A stretch of DNA of 64,000 bases from Toxonevra muliebris (taxonomy: Eukaryota; Arthropoda; Insecta; Diptera; Pallopteridae): contig OY829328.1 of NCBI GenBank assembly GCA_963691655.1, positions 8,212,204-8,276,203 of the forward strand, read 5' to 3'. Within the stretch, counting starts at the first letter, position 1. Each line of letters begins with the position of its first letter. Position numbers and translations under genes: made by a program. The notes below the pieces were generated by a model, which worked only from the letters and a program-made list of their open reading frames with translations, was not told the DNA's origin and ran no database searches. Below are positions 11,702 to 23,131 of this stretch, in pieces.

Positions 11702-11899
11702 TAATAGTGGTGTCACTCCATTTATTTGTTTTTTTGTACTATCAAGTGTTTTGCGAAATGGTCTATAGAAAAAATAGCAAACATTATTTAAATGGTTTTG
11801 CAACTTTTATTGCAAGATAATACACAAAATTTTAGGAAAGTCATTATAAATTGATGGTTTGAGTCAAAGTTTACTATAAAAAATTAACATATAAATATT

Positions 11900-12361
11900 T
11901 TGTTGGAGTTACTTCATTGTTATAGTGATATATTATTTTTTACGATTCTCGTAGAGATTGGAAAAGGAAAGTTAGCTGAAATTTGGAAAGTTTTAAAGAA
12001 AAAGGAGAGTGGATTCTATTTAAATGCATATATACGATCAGTGGAGCTTGTCCCTCATCGCGCTCTCACCCAATCTTTGATCTTAAACAAAACGAATCTC
12101 AGACTGCTACTGGGCTTTCTCCCTGGCCACTGTGTGGTCAGATATCACATAAGTAAATTAGGTCTGTCAAACGATAACGAGTGTCGCCTATGTAAGGAAG
12201 ATAATAAGATAACATCTCACATTCTAGGTGAATCTTTAGCCTTAGCTTGGCAAAGAAGGGATATTTTTAGCAAACCGTTTCAAAAAGGTAACGAAATTAA
12301 AACCTCTCCCACAAAAGATGTTTTAGCCTTCATTAGGATAGCAGATCGCCTTTTGTCTTAA
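11900..12361 (+). pseudogene. LINE C-terminal fragment, I-like, with (AAT)n tail
   Basis: An open frame ending at 12361. From about 12080 it shows LILNKTNLRLLLGFLPGHCV, then HISKLGLSNDNECRLCKEDN and ITSHILGE. This is the LTGHC...HxxKxGL...CRxCxE...HIL pattern of the C terminus of I-clade LINEs, with the final knuckle Cys lost. About 70 bp after the stop lies an AATAATAATAAT run (12432-12445). Trinucleotide TAA-type tails are typical of I-clade elements. The first 50 or so residues are less convincing and may be read-through from flanking DNA. Confidence 0.8.
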
Positions 12362-12445
12362 TTTGGGGCTTTGTTACAAAATATCTTCCAAGCCGCAATG
12401 CGTGACCTTCGAGTTGTCTCAACTGTACCAACAATAATAATAATA

Positions 12446-13721
12446 CGAACAATGGGTCCTCAACACCAATCATACATAATTTCATTATGAGATGAATGTT
12501 CACCAACGTAAGATGCACTTAAACGGGTTAAATATGGACTGGAAGATTTTTATAGTAATTGTGATAAATTGGTGGAATAAATGGTATAAGATTAAATGAA
12601 TCGTTTTTCTTTCTACTAGTAACACTGCTTCTCAATGGATAGAGAAATACTGACCTAGAATCACTGCAATTTTCCGCATCCAACATAAAATATAAAGCCT
12701 CGTATGAAGTTTAAGTATAGCGAGTAACTAAAACAATTCGACAAGTCTCGTGAATAGTAGTCGTTGCTAGACAAAATTTATTGAGTTGGGTTTCACTCCC
12801 TTGCAAGTACATTATACATTCTACACTATTAATATTTTATTAAAAGAGGCCACTAAACCCTTTATATGCTTTTCTGTTTTACTGACTTTGGACTTACTTC
12901 ACTATTATTGTGAACTATTTTGTTTTTTAAGTTCCATGAGCAGACAAGTAGCACCATATCTTTAGAATGAAAAGCAAATTTGACTCAGTTCACTTTTATA
13001 ATGAAAGATATAATAAGACCTGATAATTTTACACAAAAAAGTTTAAATAAAAAAAAATGGAGTTACAACACTATTTTAATGAACGACACATATCACAATA
13101 GGCCCTAGATGGCCGCAGTGATCTGGGAACTTAATGCCCACCTCCTTATTAATTTAATTCAAGCATACATAGACTAAAGAACTTCAGAGATGGCGTAAAT
13201 ATGGATGTAAAACCATTGATTTAGATATTGCCACAATCGCGAATGTGATTTTTCATTAATTTAATTTTTTTAATATAAGTTTAAAAAGTAAAAAAGATGG
13301 AACTTTCTTCAAATGGAAGTTAAAATATAACAGAAATATATTGTAATTGATTGGCATGTTAGTGGCAATGACATGTTACAAGTGTCCATAAAACAGCATT
13401 TATTGCATTCATATTTTATTAAATGTTTGAAAATAGTTGACATTAACTTTATGCTAAATTATTTGCCTTACACTAAACAAAGACGTAGATTAAAGATTTC
13501 ATATTTAATTTATTAGTAGAGATACGCACATAAACAGATACACACATGGACAATAATAAATGCATGGTATCTACATATATACATATATTATTGTAATATA
13601 CTTGAATTTATATATAAGTTCATAGATTTGTATGTAGAATGCAACAACAATCAATTAATTGTTTTTTTTTTTATATACTTAAAATTTAATGCCTTACAAA
13701 AGCCATCAACATAATTTATCC
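12446..13721. other. AT-rich DNA with no recognised gene
   Basis: No coding region or complete element apart from the right end of the inverted-repeat element (13068-13098). The remainder is AT-rich, with a short poly-T tract near 13662. Confidence 0.5.
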
Positions 13722-14416
13722 TTAAGGGGTTATATACGTTTTCATGAGTCAAAAAATCGAAAAAATTTTTATGACTTATTTCGAACAAACATACTTTCAA
13801 GAGTTTATGTTCAAAACTTCAAGTCAATCAGAGCAGTCGATCGTATGTAGCAACTCGATTTGTAGCGCGCTACTGTTCATGAATAAAGTGCACTCAAAAA
13901 AAAAATGTCTTTGCGGTGACCGCGATATCTCAAAAACTACATGACTAATTCATCTAATTTTTTTTAAATTTTTTTCATAGTTACAATACGGAGTACTTGA
14001 ACGATCATTTTTTCATGCGCAGTATTTGCAGTATTTGTTTTAACTAATAATTTTTTTAAATACATTTTTGAGACTCAAAAAATCATGGTTTCCGTATGAA
14101 AAAAAGGTTTTTTTTTTCAAAATTTTTCGTTCAAGTACTTGGCGCTGTAGTACACAGCTATATATTTTTTGTCTTTTTGATTACAGCTGAGTTGTTGTCA
14201 TTCAATCGTGGTCACCGCCAGACGCACATCAGGACAAGAGCTACAACTTCTACAATTTTCAATGTTTTTTCATATCCGACCACTCTTTTTTTTCGTAAGA
14301 ATATGTACTATGTATACCTGCTATGCTAGTTTCAAATAAATTATTTCAAATAGTCCAAAAAAAAAATCACAAATATGCCCTAAATTTCCCGTATCAAAAC
14401 GTATATAACCCCTTAA
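13722..14416. mobile_element. TTAA-flanked non-autonomous element (family A, copy 1)
   Basis: The left end reads TTAA then GGGGTTATATACGTTTT and the right end is its inverted copy followed by TTAA, so the 695-bp element is bounded by inverted repeats of about 17 bp and duplicated TTAA. No protein is encoded. TTAA target duplication is the signature of piggyBac-type transposition. The inside is AT-rich and contains GCGGTGACCGCGATATCTC. A diverged relative is at 16563-17404. Confidence 0.85.
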
Positions 14417-14639
14417 GACATTTTACTATATTCAAATGCATATACATTAATATGCATCACAAAAAATAGTTATTATTGGATTCCTCTAAAAATAAATGTT
14501 GTTTAAGTTCTGCATCAAAATATTTGAAAAATCTGCTAACAAAAAATCGTATAAAGAACGTCACTAAAGTTACTACAAAAAACAATTAAATCGACAAAAG
14601 AGGGGTTATCTTCAAAAATAAAACCCTATCATCCCCTAA

Positions 14640-14782
14640 CACTAGGGGATCCAGACCTCTCCGAAAAGGCGAACTAAATTTTTTCGACTCTTTAATTTTT
14701 TTTTTTTTAATTCTTGACTAACAATCAAAATGTATGAGATTTTAATTACCAAAATTCCCCTCCCCCTAAGAATCCGCTAGTG
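14640..14782. mobile_element. Small hAT-like inverted-repeat element
   Basis: CACTAGGGGATCC at 14640 faces GAATCCGCTAGTG ending at 14782, imperfect inverted repeats of about 13 bp around a 143-bp AT-rich body. Ends of the form CA(C/G)T(A/G)GCGGATC are common in insect hAT MITEs. No matching 8-bp duplication is visible, so the assignment is tentative. The element at 55256-55493 has similar ends, and a lone similar end lies near 42222. Confidence 0.5.
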
Positions 14783-15036
14783 TATATAAGCCTACAAATA
14801 TTCTTATATATATCCTTAATCAACGAACTGCATAATGTAGTTGACATTTCTATATGCTAGGGACGGCGTGTATGAGTGGAAAGGGAAATGACTTCAGATA
14901 AAATGCAAGCCAGCAAAAATGAATTGAATTATTTATAAGATCTGAAATACGTAAGCAAAGAAGCAAAACCATTTAAATTGCGATAAATGTGAACAAACGC
15001 TGACACACATACATGCATACATACATACAGATAACG

Positions 15037-15090
15037 CTTTCAATACATATGTGTATGTATGTACTTTCAATACATATGTGTATGTATGTA
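15037..15090 (+). repeat. Tandem duplication of 27 bp
   Basis: Two exact copies of a 27-bp unit starting CTTTCAATACATATGTG occur at 15037-15063 and 15064-15090, within a CATA/TATG microsatellite neighbourhood. Confidence 0.85.
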
Positions 15091-15262
15091 CATACTTACA
15101 TAAATACCCAACGGGTAAAAAAGCACTCCAAAAGGCATTTCGGAGTGTTGACAAGTCAGCTGTAGGCGCTTCCTCTCCGTATGACACACCATTACGTTAT
15201 TAACATTGCATGTCATTGGAAAAAATCACTCCGCTTTACTCTCCTTATGGAGTGTTTCGAAA

Positions 15263-15386
15263 GACCTCTCACGAGATCTTTGCGTCAGTAGTTCGCTCAC
15301 TTTTTTCCACTGCCCTGGTCTACAATATTCTTCTTCTTTTCGAAATGCTTCAAATGACCTCTCACGAAATCTTTGCGTCAGCAGTT
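15263..15386 (+). repeat. Spaced direct repeat, period 93 bp
   Basis: GACCTCTCACGAGATCTTTG continuing to CGTCAGTAGTT (15263-15293) recurs with few changes at 15356-15386. Both lie in one 72-codon frame, so the translated peptide repeats DLSR(D/N)LCVSS. A local duplication is the simplest explanation; a short real exon cannot be excluded. Confidence 0.7.
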
Positions 15387-15399
15387 TTGCTATTTTAAA

Positions 15400-16562
15400 T
15401 TACGATGATCTTGCCGTCGTTTGATTCAGAAGCGATTGCTTTTCGGCAGCAAGTGTTCGTTAACAAAACAAAAACAACAAGTGATGACCTTATACTCCTC
15501 AGGCGAGCTGCTGACAATCGAACCCGTTGGGTACTGACACAAGTCCATACAAATAATATATCAAATGCAAAAGTTGTTTGCTTTAATGATAGGAGGGAAT
15601 GAAATGCTTGCATTGCATTTGTATGTTAAATTTTTAGATAAGTCGGTCAGTTCATTGGTTTGACATTATTTAAATCTACATGCAAATATAAATGACAATC
15701 AACAATGTAGGTATTTATGGGTTAAATATTTGCATGCCTTTTTAGGTGAATATTATATATTTGTAATTTTTTTTTTTTTTTTTTTTTTGTTGAGTTGAAA
15801 GTTAATGAAGGAAAAAATGCTCAATAAATACAGCACATTACATATGAGCAATTGTCAATATTATTAACACATTCATTGTATTTATGAAATCATTTATTAT
15901 ATTTACGAATGCACTCATCATACTAAGTAATGAAAGTGCACATTACCTCAATAAGCAAAGATTTTATGAACGATATCAATTTCTGATTAACATTTTACAT
16001 TCAATGACTTTAAGTTTTTAAAATTGATTTTCAATTTCCCTTTTATCTTCTATACACTGTCTATCGATTCGTAAGCAGTACTTTTAAAAGCTCATTTTTT
16101 ATAAACATTTTTCCGCAGTATTTGTATAGTGTTTTCCAAAGTAAGCGCAAACTTATTTATTATGAACTAATGTTCAATGCTCATCAGAAGTTGCAAAAGT
16201 AAAAGTTTTTACTGGATATATTATTCTCTACTGTTTTTTGTTTTGTTGGCTTTGTGCCATCATCGTCGTTTGACAATTTATATGCATCTGCATCACGACA
16301 AGTTTATTTCTAAGGAATTTATTCTTATGCCATTTTATATTTGTCTCTGACTTTTTGCAGCACGACATTATTCTTTGTCGATTTGTAAAATACACTTGAA
16401 GTTTACTATCTTCACTTCAACAATTGCCAAATCGTGTAAAGTGTCAATAAATTCTTATTAAATGATGTAAGCATTGAAGTTTGCTTTAAAAAAACTTGTT
16501 CAATTTTTAAGCTTTTCATTTCAAATAATAAAATTTACTACTTGTAAACAAAATGAATCAAA
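15400..16562. other. AT-rich DNA with no recognised gene
   Basis: No gene or element recognised. A poly-T run lies near 15769-15788. Confidence 0.5.
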
Positions 16563-17404
16563 TTAAGGGGTTATATACACTTATTTTGACCGAAAGAATC
16601 GAACAAATTTTTATTGCATTTTCTCAAAGTACATCCTCTTGAGAAAATATTTTCCAAACTTCATAGAGATCTGAGCACTAGAGCCAAAGTTACAGCGCGC
16701 TATCTCCGACTACCTGAACATGCTGCCAAAAGTTTAAAGGCGATTATCTCGAAATGTTGTTTTTCAAAAAGTTTCGTTGCGGTGAGAAAGGTTTCTCAAG
16801 GACCAGTTCACCAATCGACCTGAATTTTCACTGGCTAATATATAATTTATTTATTATAGCCTCTTAATGAACAAAGTCATTTTTATGTGGAACAAAACAT
16901 TTTTTTCTGGCTACCAAAATCAAATTTCCAGACCCTGGAAAATCTAGAAGTTTAAAAAGAGCCTCACCATTTTTGAAAAAATTTAAATTACACAAAATCC
17001 TTCCTTCACTAAGAGCTTAACAATGAGAACTAAAACATGTTCTGGTTTTTTTCATTTCAGATAAACCGTTCTTTATTTATCGTTCTCACAGAGAGGGGTG
17101 ACGAAAAAAAGGTGTTTTGGCAAAACGGCCGTAGGTTGGAATGGGTGGATATTTCTACTTGCTAATTATCGATAATTGTCGATAACTTATGGTTCGAGCT
17201 TACTGATGGTTATCTTCAATTTTTTTTAACAATATTTCTATCATTACTATTGAAAGTTGTCAACATTTTTTGTTGAAAAAATTCACGAAATACCTTGCAA
17301 CATCAACAAATAGATATAGACTTATTCTGATAAAACTGCATCGCCTTGGCAAAAAATTAAATCACCTGTATTTTTCCGACAACAAGTGTATATAACCTCC
17401 TAAG
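16563..17404. mobile_element. TTAA-type non-autonomous element (family A, copy 2)
   Basis: The left end TTAAGGGGTTATATACACTT faces an inverted right end reading AAGTGTATATAACCTCCTAAG, where the outer TTAA is mutated to TAAG. The end sequence matches the 13722-14416 element, so the two belong to one family, but most of the inside differs. The inside contains TTGCGGTGAGAAAGGTTTCTC, also found at 9211, and a 106-bp block (17151-17256) that recurs at 18540-18647. No protein is encoded. Confidence 0.8.
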
Positions 17405-18299
17405 CCAAGTAAGTTTTAACAATGTAATAAAACAAATACATCAAAATGGTATCTGGATATGGGATTTGGATCTGGATATGGTATTTGAATCTGAACAATA
17501 ATTAATTGGGAGATAACTATTTGGCTGCAATATTTATTTAACTGCAAAACAACTTGCATCATCTTTATTTGGCGGCATTTTAAATGTTAGAGAGGGAAGC
17601 CTACAGCGCTATATCTCCCCGCACTATTACTCAGAACAAAATGGAACTTAATGCTTGGTTCGACTCATTGTTTATTCGCCTCACGAAGTCTAAATTCAAA
17701 ATTCATGAAAATGTAATTTTTAATTTGTAGAAATAAATATAAACATGAGCAGAAAGAGAGAAACTGAGCCAGTCAGATGTCAATTCTCTTGGACACTCTT
17801 CAAAATGAACTGCAGTAAAGGCTGGGTAATCAGGGCACTCGTTAATTCGGACACTATATTTTCTCTAATGGCTGACTATATAATCCGGAGAAACAGAAAA
17901 TGAATGACCTCATTAATTCGAACAATACGCACTATTACGCATTACTTAATATTTATAAAAGATATAAGGCAGGATCCCATGTACCTGGTAACGACCGCAA
18001 CCCTACTGCAAATTTCAAAGGTTCCGGAACCAATCATTGACGTCCGTTTTGCAAGAACTAGAAACTATGCAATGCATCAACGGTTTCTCCGATTAGGAGC
18101 GTAAGACCAGGTCAGCCAGGTCACAGGGCACAGCACATGTGGTACAGCATGTGGCACTGGTGGCATCAAGTAATGTAATTCTGTAGAACATCTACCATGG
18201 AAATAGAGTTACGCAGGCTACATTTTTATGCTACTCCAAGGAGTAAATAGATATAGAAACCTTACTGTCTCCTATTACCTTTACCGTTAGATGTTGAAT

Positions 18300-18470
18300 A
18301 CGGTTCAGGAACTCCGGTTGCATTCGTGAAGCTCATGCCCATAGATATATACGTATTAAGCTCTATTTTGGGACAAATATAGGTGGTGTAGATTAAACGG
18401 AGATCAGGCGAAATAAAATATTTCTTATACCGCCTTAGAAAGCCGAGACACTTGCCTGCTTCTTTTGAAA
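18300..18470 (-). pseudogene. LINE polyprotein remnant (region after reverse transcriptase)
   Basis: With frame changes, the minus strand from 18470 reads VSAF.GGIRNILF, then PDLRLIYTTYICPK.ELN and an ASRMQ-like end. This matches, with heavy damage, the LGFLRRC..yf...DL..iY..yIRP.MEY.sH.WAGAS block found just after the catalytic core of LINE reverse transcriptases. A better-preserved copy of the same block lies at about 41890-42090, and the DNA of the two also aligns (TTCGTGAAGC.CATGC.CATAGAT). Confidence 0.5.
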
Positions 18471-18539
18471 CCCTAAATATGTGATGATAAATGTGAAATA
18501 TTTAACAAGTAACTAGTAACTAGTTAGAAGTTTTTGGAA

Positions 18540-18647
18540 ATTTCTGCTTGCTAATTATAGACAATTGTCGACAACTTTTCGAGCTTACTGATTGTTGTCT
18601 ATGTACAATTTTCTTTTTAACAATATTTCCATCATTACTATTGAAAG
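18540..18647 (+). repeat. Direct repeat of the inner part of family A copy 2
   Basis: About 108 bp, starting TTTCTGCTTGCTAATTATAG and ending at ATCATTACTATTGAAAG, matches 17151-17256 with small differences. It appears to be a truncated relative of the element at 16563-17404. Confidence 0.75.
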
Positions 18648-18736
18648 CCTATACTGTCATGTGTTTACCAAAATTTGTATGAAGATAAATCCACTTTTTA
18701 AGTTGTAAAATATGTCTCTAACTCAAAGTAGCTTAG

Positions 18737-19030
18737 TAAAAAGATTTCACTCTCACTCAATGGAAACCATCAGCTTTGATTGGTCAATAAAAAACATAGA
18801 GAGTTTATTTTCTCATTGAAAAGATTTCACTCTCACTCAACAAAATGAAACAGCTTTGATTTGCCAATAAAAATCATAGAGAATTCATTTTCTCATTGAA
18901 AAGATTTCACTCTCTTTGATTGGTTAATAAAAGAGAAAATCATAAAGAGTTTATTTTCTCATTGAAAAGATTACAATCTCTTTGATTGGTTAATAATAAT
19001 GAAAATCATAGAGAGTTTATTTTCTCACTG
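18737..19030 (+). repeat. Four-unit minisatellite
   Basis: Four head-to-tail units of about 65-82 bp. Each begins AAAGATT(T/A)CA(C/A)TCTC, passes through CTTTGATTGGTTAATAA-like sequence, and ends CATAGAGAGTTTATTTTCTC. Units start near 18737, 18819, 18899 and 18964. The first two have an extra segment of about 15 bp after the start that the last two lack. Confidence 0.85.
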
Positions 19031-21420
19031 TCTTATGATTATCACCCCAATCGTGAAAAAATTTTCCCAACATTGAACTTACTTTCAATAGAGCCCTGTC
19101 CTCTGTGGAGTTGAAAGCTCCTAATAAATAGTGTGCCAAATCAATGACTTATAAAATAAGTTTACAAATCTTACCTAGAATTCAAAACCTAGTATTTTCA
19201 CGTTCATACTCCATTTCCTTTCAGACCTTCACTTCACTTTCACTCCAAATAAAAGAGTCATGGCATTAATTTGAATTCGCTACGTTTAAAAATGTCAAGA
19301 ATCTGTGAAAGGATGTTATTACCGCGATCGTTTCCTACTCCAGTCTGGTAACTGCCTTAAGCAAACAATCGCAAACATGCGATTAGATTTATAAATGGAG
19401 GAATTGCGCTCTCGTTTTTTGACGCTGGTAGAAATGTCGTCAGCACTTCTAACAAATATTTAAAGCAATCTTTATTGGCACAGTATGTTTTAATTATTCT
19501 TTTATTTACGCTAATTTACTTACGAAAATTTCAAGTATTTTAAAAATTTAGCTTACAAGGAATTAGGTAATTCTACAGGATTTCTTTGCTCCTTTATATG
19601 CTTCTTCTTTTTCTTCCATTTGAATTATTTATTGAAAACAAATTTCACTTCAATTTGACAAATGTGAAAAAAATGTCAAAATTACTTTTCGGTTTCTCAT
19701 TCCCTTTGCGAGCTCACAATTTATTCATGATAGGAGAGGGGAAAGGGAAAAAGGAAAAGAGAATAAGGGAGAAGAGGAAATATCAACTCTTTTGAAACTA
19801 AAACGAAACTGATCGCTTAGTATCTTTCATATTACAACAAAATTGAATTACATATATTATTAAACGTTGACTAAAACTTGAAGTACCTGTTTCCATATGA
19901 TAATCATTTGCAAACAAACACACAAAAAATCTCATGGCATCATTTTGTGTTTTAATTTCAAACACAGCTCCCAACACCTATTCACCTCCTCTCCCTCAAT
20001 AACAACATCCCACTAAATTAAGTTACTCAATCAAGAGCGACGCGTGTTCTGCACAAGTGTGTGCATACACTTGATTCATTAATGCTTGATACTAAGAAAA
20101 ATCAAAAAACAGAAAAAAAAAACAGAGACGTTAAACAAAAGAAAAAAAATATAGTATAGTAAACAAATATGATGAGTTGTCAAATAAGCACTTCATAAAA
20201 ATAAAATGAGCCTCTTCATCTCTCATTGATTATCGATCAATTATACTTGAGATAGAGGAATTGTGAAGTAAAGCAATGAAGCAGCAGTAGCAGCAGCATC
20301 AGACGAGTAAAGCTTATCATAATCATGCCCAAAAATTACTTACACTATAATGTATAGAAAACTGATGAAGCTTAAAGATGGTGGTATTACTTTTACACAG
20401 ATGACGTAGATATTCCAGCTGCTGAAATACCAAAATTACAACAAATTCATTATACAAGTATATAAACAAATATACTCGTATTTACATACATACATACATT
20501 TAAGTAAGTACTGCATACTACCCACCAATGTCTAAGCTAACATCGCTAATAAGTATGTGATAATCAGTGAAATATTCGCTGCTTTATCACTCTCGAAGAA
20601 CAGAAAGGAGCAGAAAAAGAAAGAGGAGATTGAAAGCAAATGTTTTTGTTGTTGTTATTACTGAATGTTCTGTTTGCACTCATAAAGATGAGATTCAATT
20701 AATTTCGGGTGTTTTTCTTATGATTGTTTAGTGATAAGAAGATGCTGTGGTAGTGAGTTGCAAGACAGCACCAGGAAACAACCAGAGACTGAGTATTTTA
20801 GCCTTCATAGTGGAAGCGATAAGAGAAATATAAAACGCCATTTGTATAAGTGTGTGTAAGTGTTTTCATCAGCATCTGACGCGCACCAAAGTATGAAGTG
20901 GCATATTCTCTCTTCTATTTTTTTTTTTTTTTTTTTTTTGATTACTTCCGGCAGTTTGGCATGCGCCTCAACGTTTCTTTCACCATCGATGGCGTCAACC
21001 ACTCCTCGTTATAAGCATACATAATTCAATAAAATCCAAGAAGCGTGAATTTGAATAAACGCTTAAATTAAGTGCATCAATTCATTTTCGTTTCACGGTT
21101 TGTTTTTTTTTTTTTTCATTGGAAAATTCGGGCGTGTAAAGAAAAAGAAAAAAGAAAATGAATGAATGAATTGACTATGCGGAAGTGTTGCCTATTTTCC
21201 ATTGTTTTAATAAAAATTAGAAAAAATTGCTCATTTGATAGAAAACCAAGCAGAACTTATTTTGTTCAATTAATACAATTCAGTAATTGAACGAAAACCG
21301 GCTTAGGTAATTTTTTTAAATATTTAAAAACAAGTCTCCGAAAACCTGAACAATGTTCAGCATGTGCTCCTAGCCTCGTTTTGTTTCGATTTGCCGCTAC
21401 TTGCTAAACCATAATTTTAA
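19031..21420. other. AT-rich DNA with no recognised gene
   Basis: No coding region recognised. It holds CAG-rich sequence near 20280-20300, poly-T runs near 20917-20939 and 21103-21117, and CATACATACATA near 20486-20500. Confidence 0.5.
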
Positions 21421-21886
21421 CGCTTTTTTTTAAATACACACATAAATAGTAAAAACAATTTCTCAACGCTTTTTTTTTTGTACACTTGTCAAGCCGTCAA
21501 CATAAATTACTATATATGGCACAACAACAACAACCCGAATAAGTTGACACTGACTTTCTATTTTAACAACATTGCAGCATATCTTAATTTATGCGTTCAA
21601 CGTTCAACGCGATCCAGCAACTCAACTCAAAGCAAAAAAAAAAAAAAAACTAAAACAGCAAAAAATATAAGAAATAAAAATTCTTTTGTTGTACAAAAAA
21701 TAAACATTAAAAGAATACAGCAAAATATAAAAGAAATTTTTAATACGAAATATTTGTATTACAACACATAATGGCAACCCTAACATAAATTGCACAAAAA
21801 CTGTCAAACTTCATGAGCAGCAAAAAACAAACACCAAAAATAACAAAAAAGAAAATTAACATGGCGAACAAGTACAACTATGTAAA
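21421..21886 (+). other. Possible host 5'UTR and short first coding exon
   Basis: About 440 bp of CAA/AAC/CAAAA-rich sequence of the kind seen in fly 5' leaders precedes an ATG in good context (TTAACATGGCG, ATG at 21861). The frame starts MANKYNYVK and reaches two possible splice donors: GTAAAG at 21882 and AA|GTATGT at 21887. The frame then runs into GTATGTATGTGTGT repeats, which look intronic. I do not recognise the peptide. This is a pattern-level guess; without a downstream exon it could be coincidence. Confidence 0.2.
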
Positions 21887-22574
21887 GTATGTGATTGTAT
21901 TTGTATGTATGTGTGTGTACTTATGCTAAACAGCGTTAGTATGTGCGGCTTGTGTTTTATCGTGCCACCATTCAAAAGTTAACCACCATCGCTACTCGTC
22001 CTCATCTTTGCCTTCATCGCCATCATCACACGCACAATTTATTGCATATTTTATTCAATGTTCCATTATATAATAATCGCACAAAATCGGAAATGAATCA
22101 CATGGATAATGATTGCAGCAAGGAGATGAAACATAAAGTGGAGCACGAACAGCGCTTTAAAATGAAGCGAGGTCGCTCCACATTTTTGGCATTCTTCAGT
22201 AAACGACATTTAAATTGTGTAAACAGAAGTTTACAAAATTTATATTTAGCTTGAACACTTGAATGTATTTTTAGAATCATTCTTTGTGTACTCAGCGTAT
22301 AATTTAATTGATTTGAAAATATGTTAATTATTTGTGTGCAGTTCAACAACATCAGATTGGCCCCATTTCTAAATGACGTCACAGAAAATGTATTCACTAC
22401 ATTGAACTTTTGTATAATTGAGAGATCTTGAAGAGATTGTTTATATAAAAATAAAAAGACAGTAAAGTGAAATTTAATTGGTAATTATTGAAATATTACA
22501 TTTAGATATCTGTGGTAAAAAGGAAAAATAGCTTAAATTTATTTTTCGAAATATTATGGAAACTACATCCCAAT

Positions 22575-22725
22575 TTCAAAAAGGGGACGGGCGCGAGGGG
22601 TAAGGGGGTTCGACAATTTGTTACGAAGTGTTACATGGAGGAGGGAGGGGATGGGAGGGGAAACGTCATCAACTGCGTTACGTTACGTCGATTTTATACT
22701 ATCGCGCTGAATTTGAAAATCATCG
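22575..22725 (+). repeat. G-rich repeat fragment with GTTACG ends
   Basis: A strand-biased G-rich block (GGGACGGGCGCGAGGGG, then GGAGGGAGGGGATGGGAGGG) with TTTGTTACGAAGTGTTACAT in between and ACTGCGTTACGTTACGTCG after it. I recall fragments of this style as dispersed repeats in insect genomes, but I cannot name the family. The G-runs could form a G-quadruplex. Confidence 0.35.
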
Positions 22726-23131
22726 CTAGAATTTTTTTATATAATTTTTTCAAATTTTTTTTAATTTACTAATTATATCAATTACATCTAACTCTGTGGC
22801 CAAGGAAATATTAAAAAGCGACGTTTGTCTCCTCTTCATCTACTTAAAGTTGAAACTTTTACTTTTAAAACACCAACAAAAAAAATGTGGAGAATGTATG
22901 GCAAACAATTAAACTCAATCAAGCGCTCATAACTTTATAATTTTTCAGTCGATTTTCTTCTGGTTGGTTTTATTTTTTGTGTCAAGTTTTAGCTTTACGT
23001 ACATGAAAAGAAACCGGACCAGACAGAATCAGTTGTAAAATTTGATTTTTCAAAAATCTGACTCATTTACATCGATATGTTGAATTGCTTATCATCTTAA
23101 TAAACAAGAAAATTAGGCAACCCCAATAACT

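Larger units (their letters stand above)
10918..13098. mobile_element. Inverted-repeat element with a nested retroposon
   Basis: The left end near 10918 (TATGTGTCGTTCATTATAAT) matches the inverted right end near 13068-13098 (TATGTGTCGTTCATTAAAAT). If the retroposon at 10949-11701 and one copy of its target duplication are removed, the match continues with CACTCCATTTATTTG on the left against AACTCCATTTTTTTT on the right, giving terminal repeats of roughly 45-50 bp. The element without the insert is about 1.4 kb and encloses a LINE fragment at 11900-12361. No transposase and no target duplication were found, so the superfamily is unknown. Confidence 0.65.

Noticed and set aside
11530..11820. 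96-codon frame
   Set aside because: It lies antisense across the 5' end of the retroposon and runs out into its target DNA, so it crosses the insertion boundary.
15515..15545. tRNA-like T-arm sequence AATCGAACCCGTTGGG
   Set aside because: No pairing T-stem, anticodon arm or acceptor stem could be built around it.
21943..22254. 103-codon frame with a basic C-terminal half (KMKRGRSTFLAFFSKRH)
   Set aside because: Codon use looks mildly gene-like, but no domain is recognisable, the opposite strand is equally open, and nothing ties it to the possible exon at 21861.
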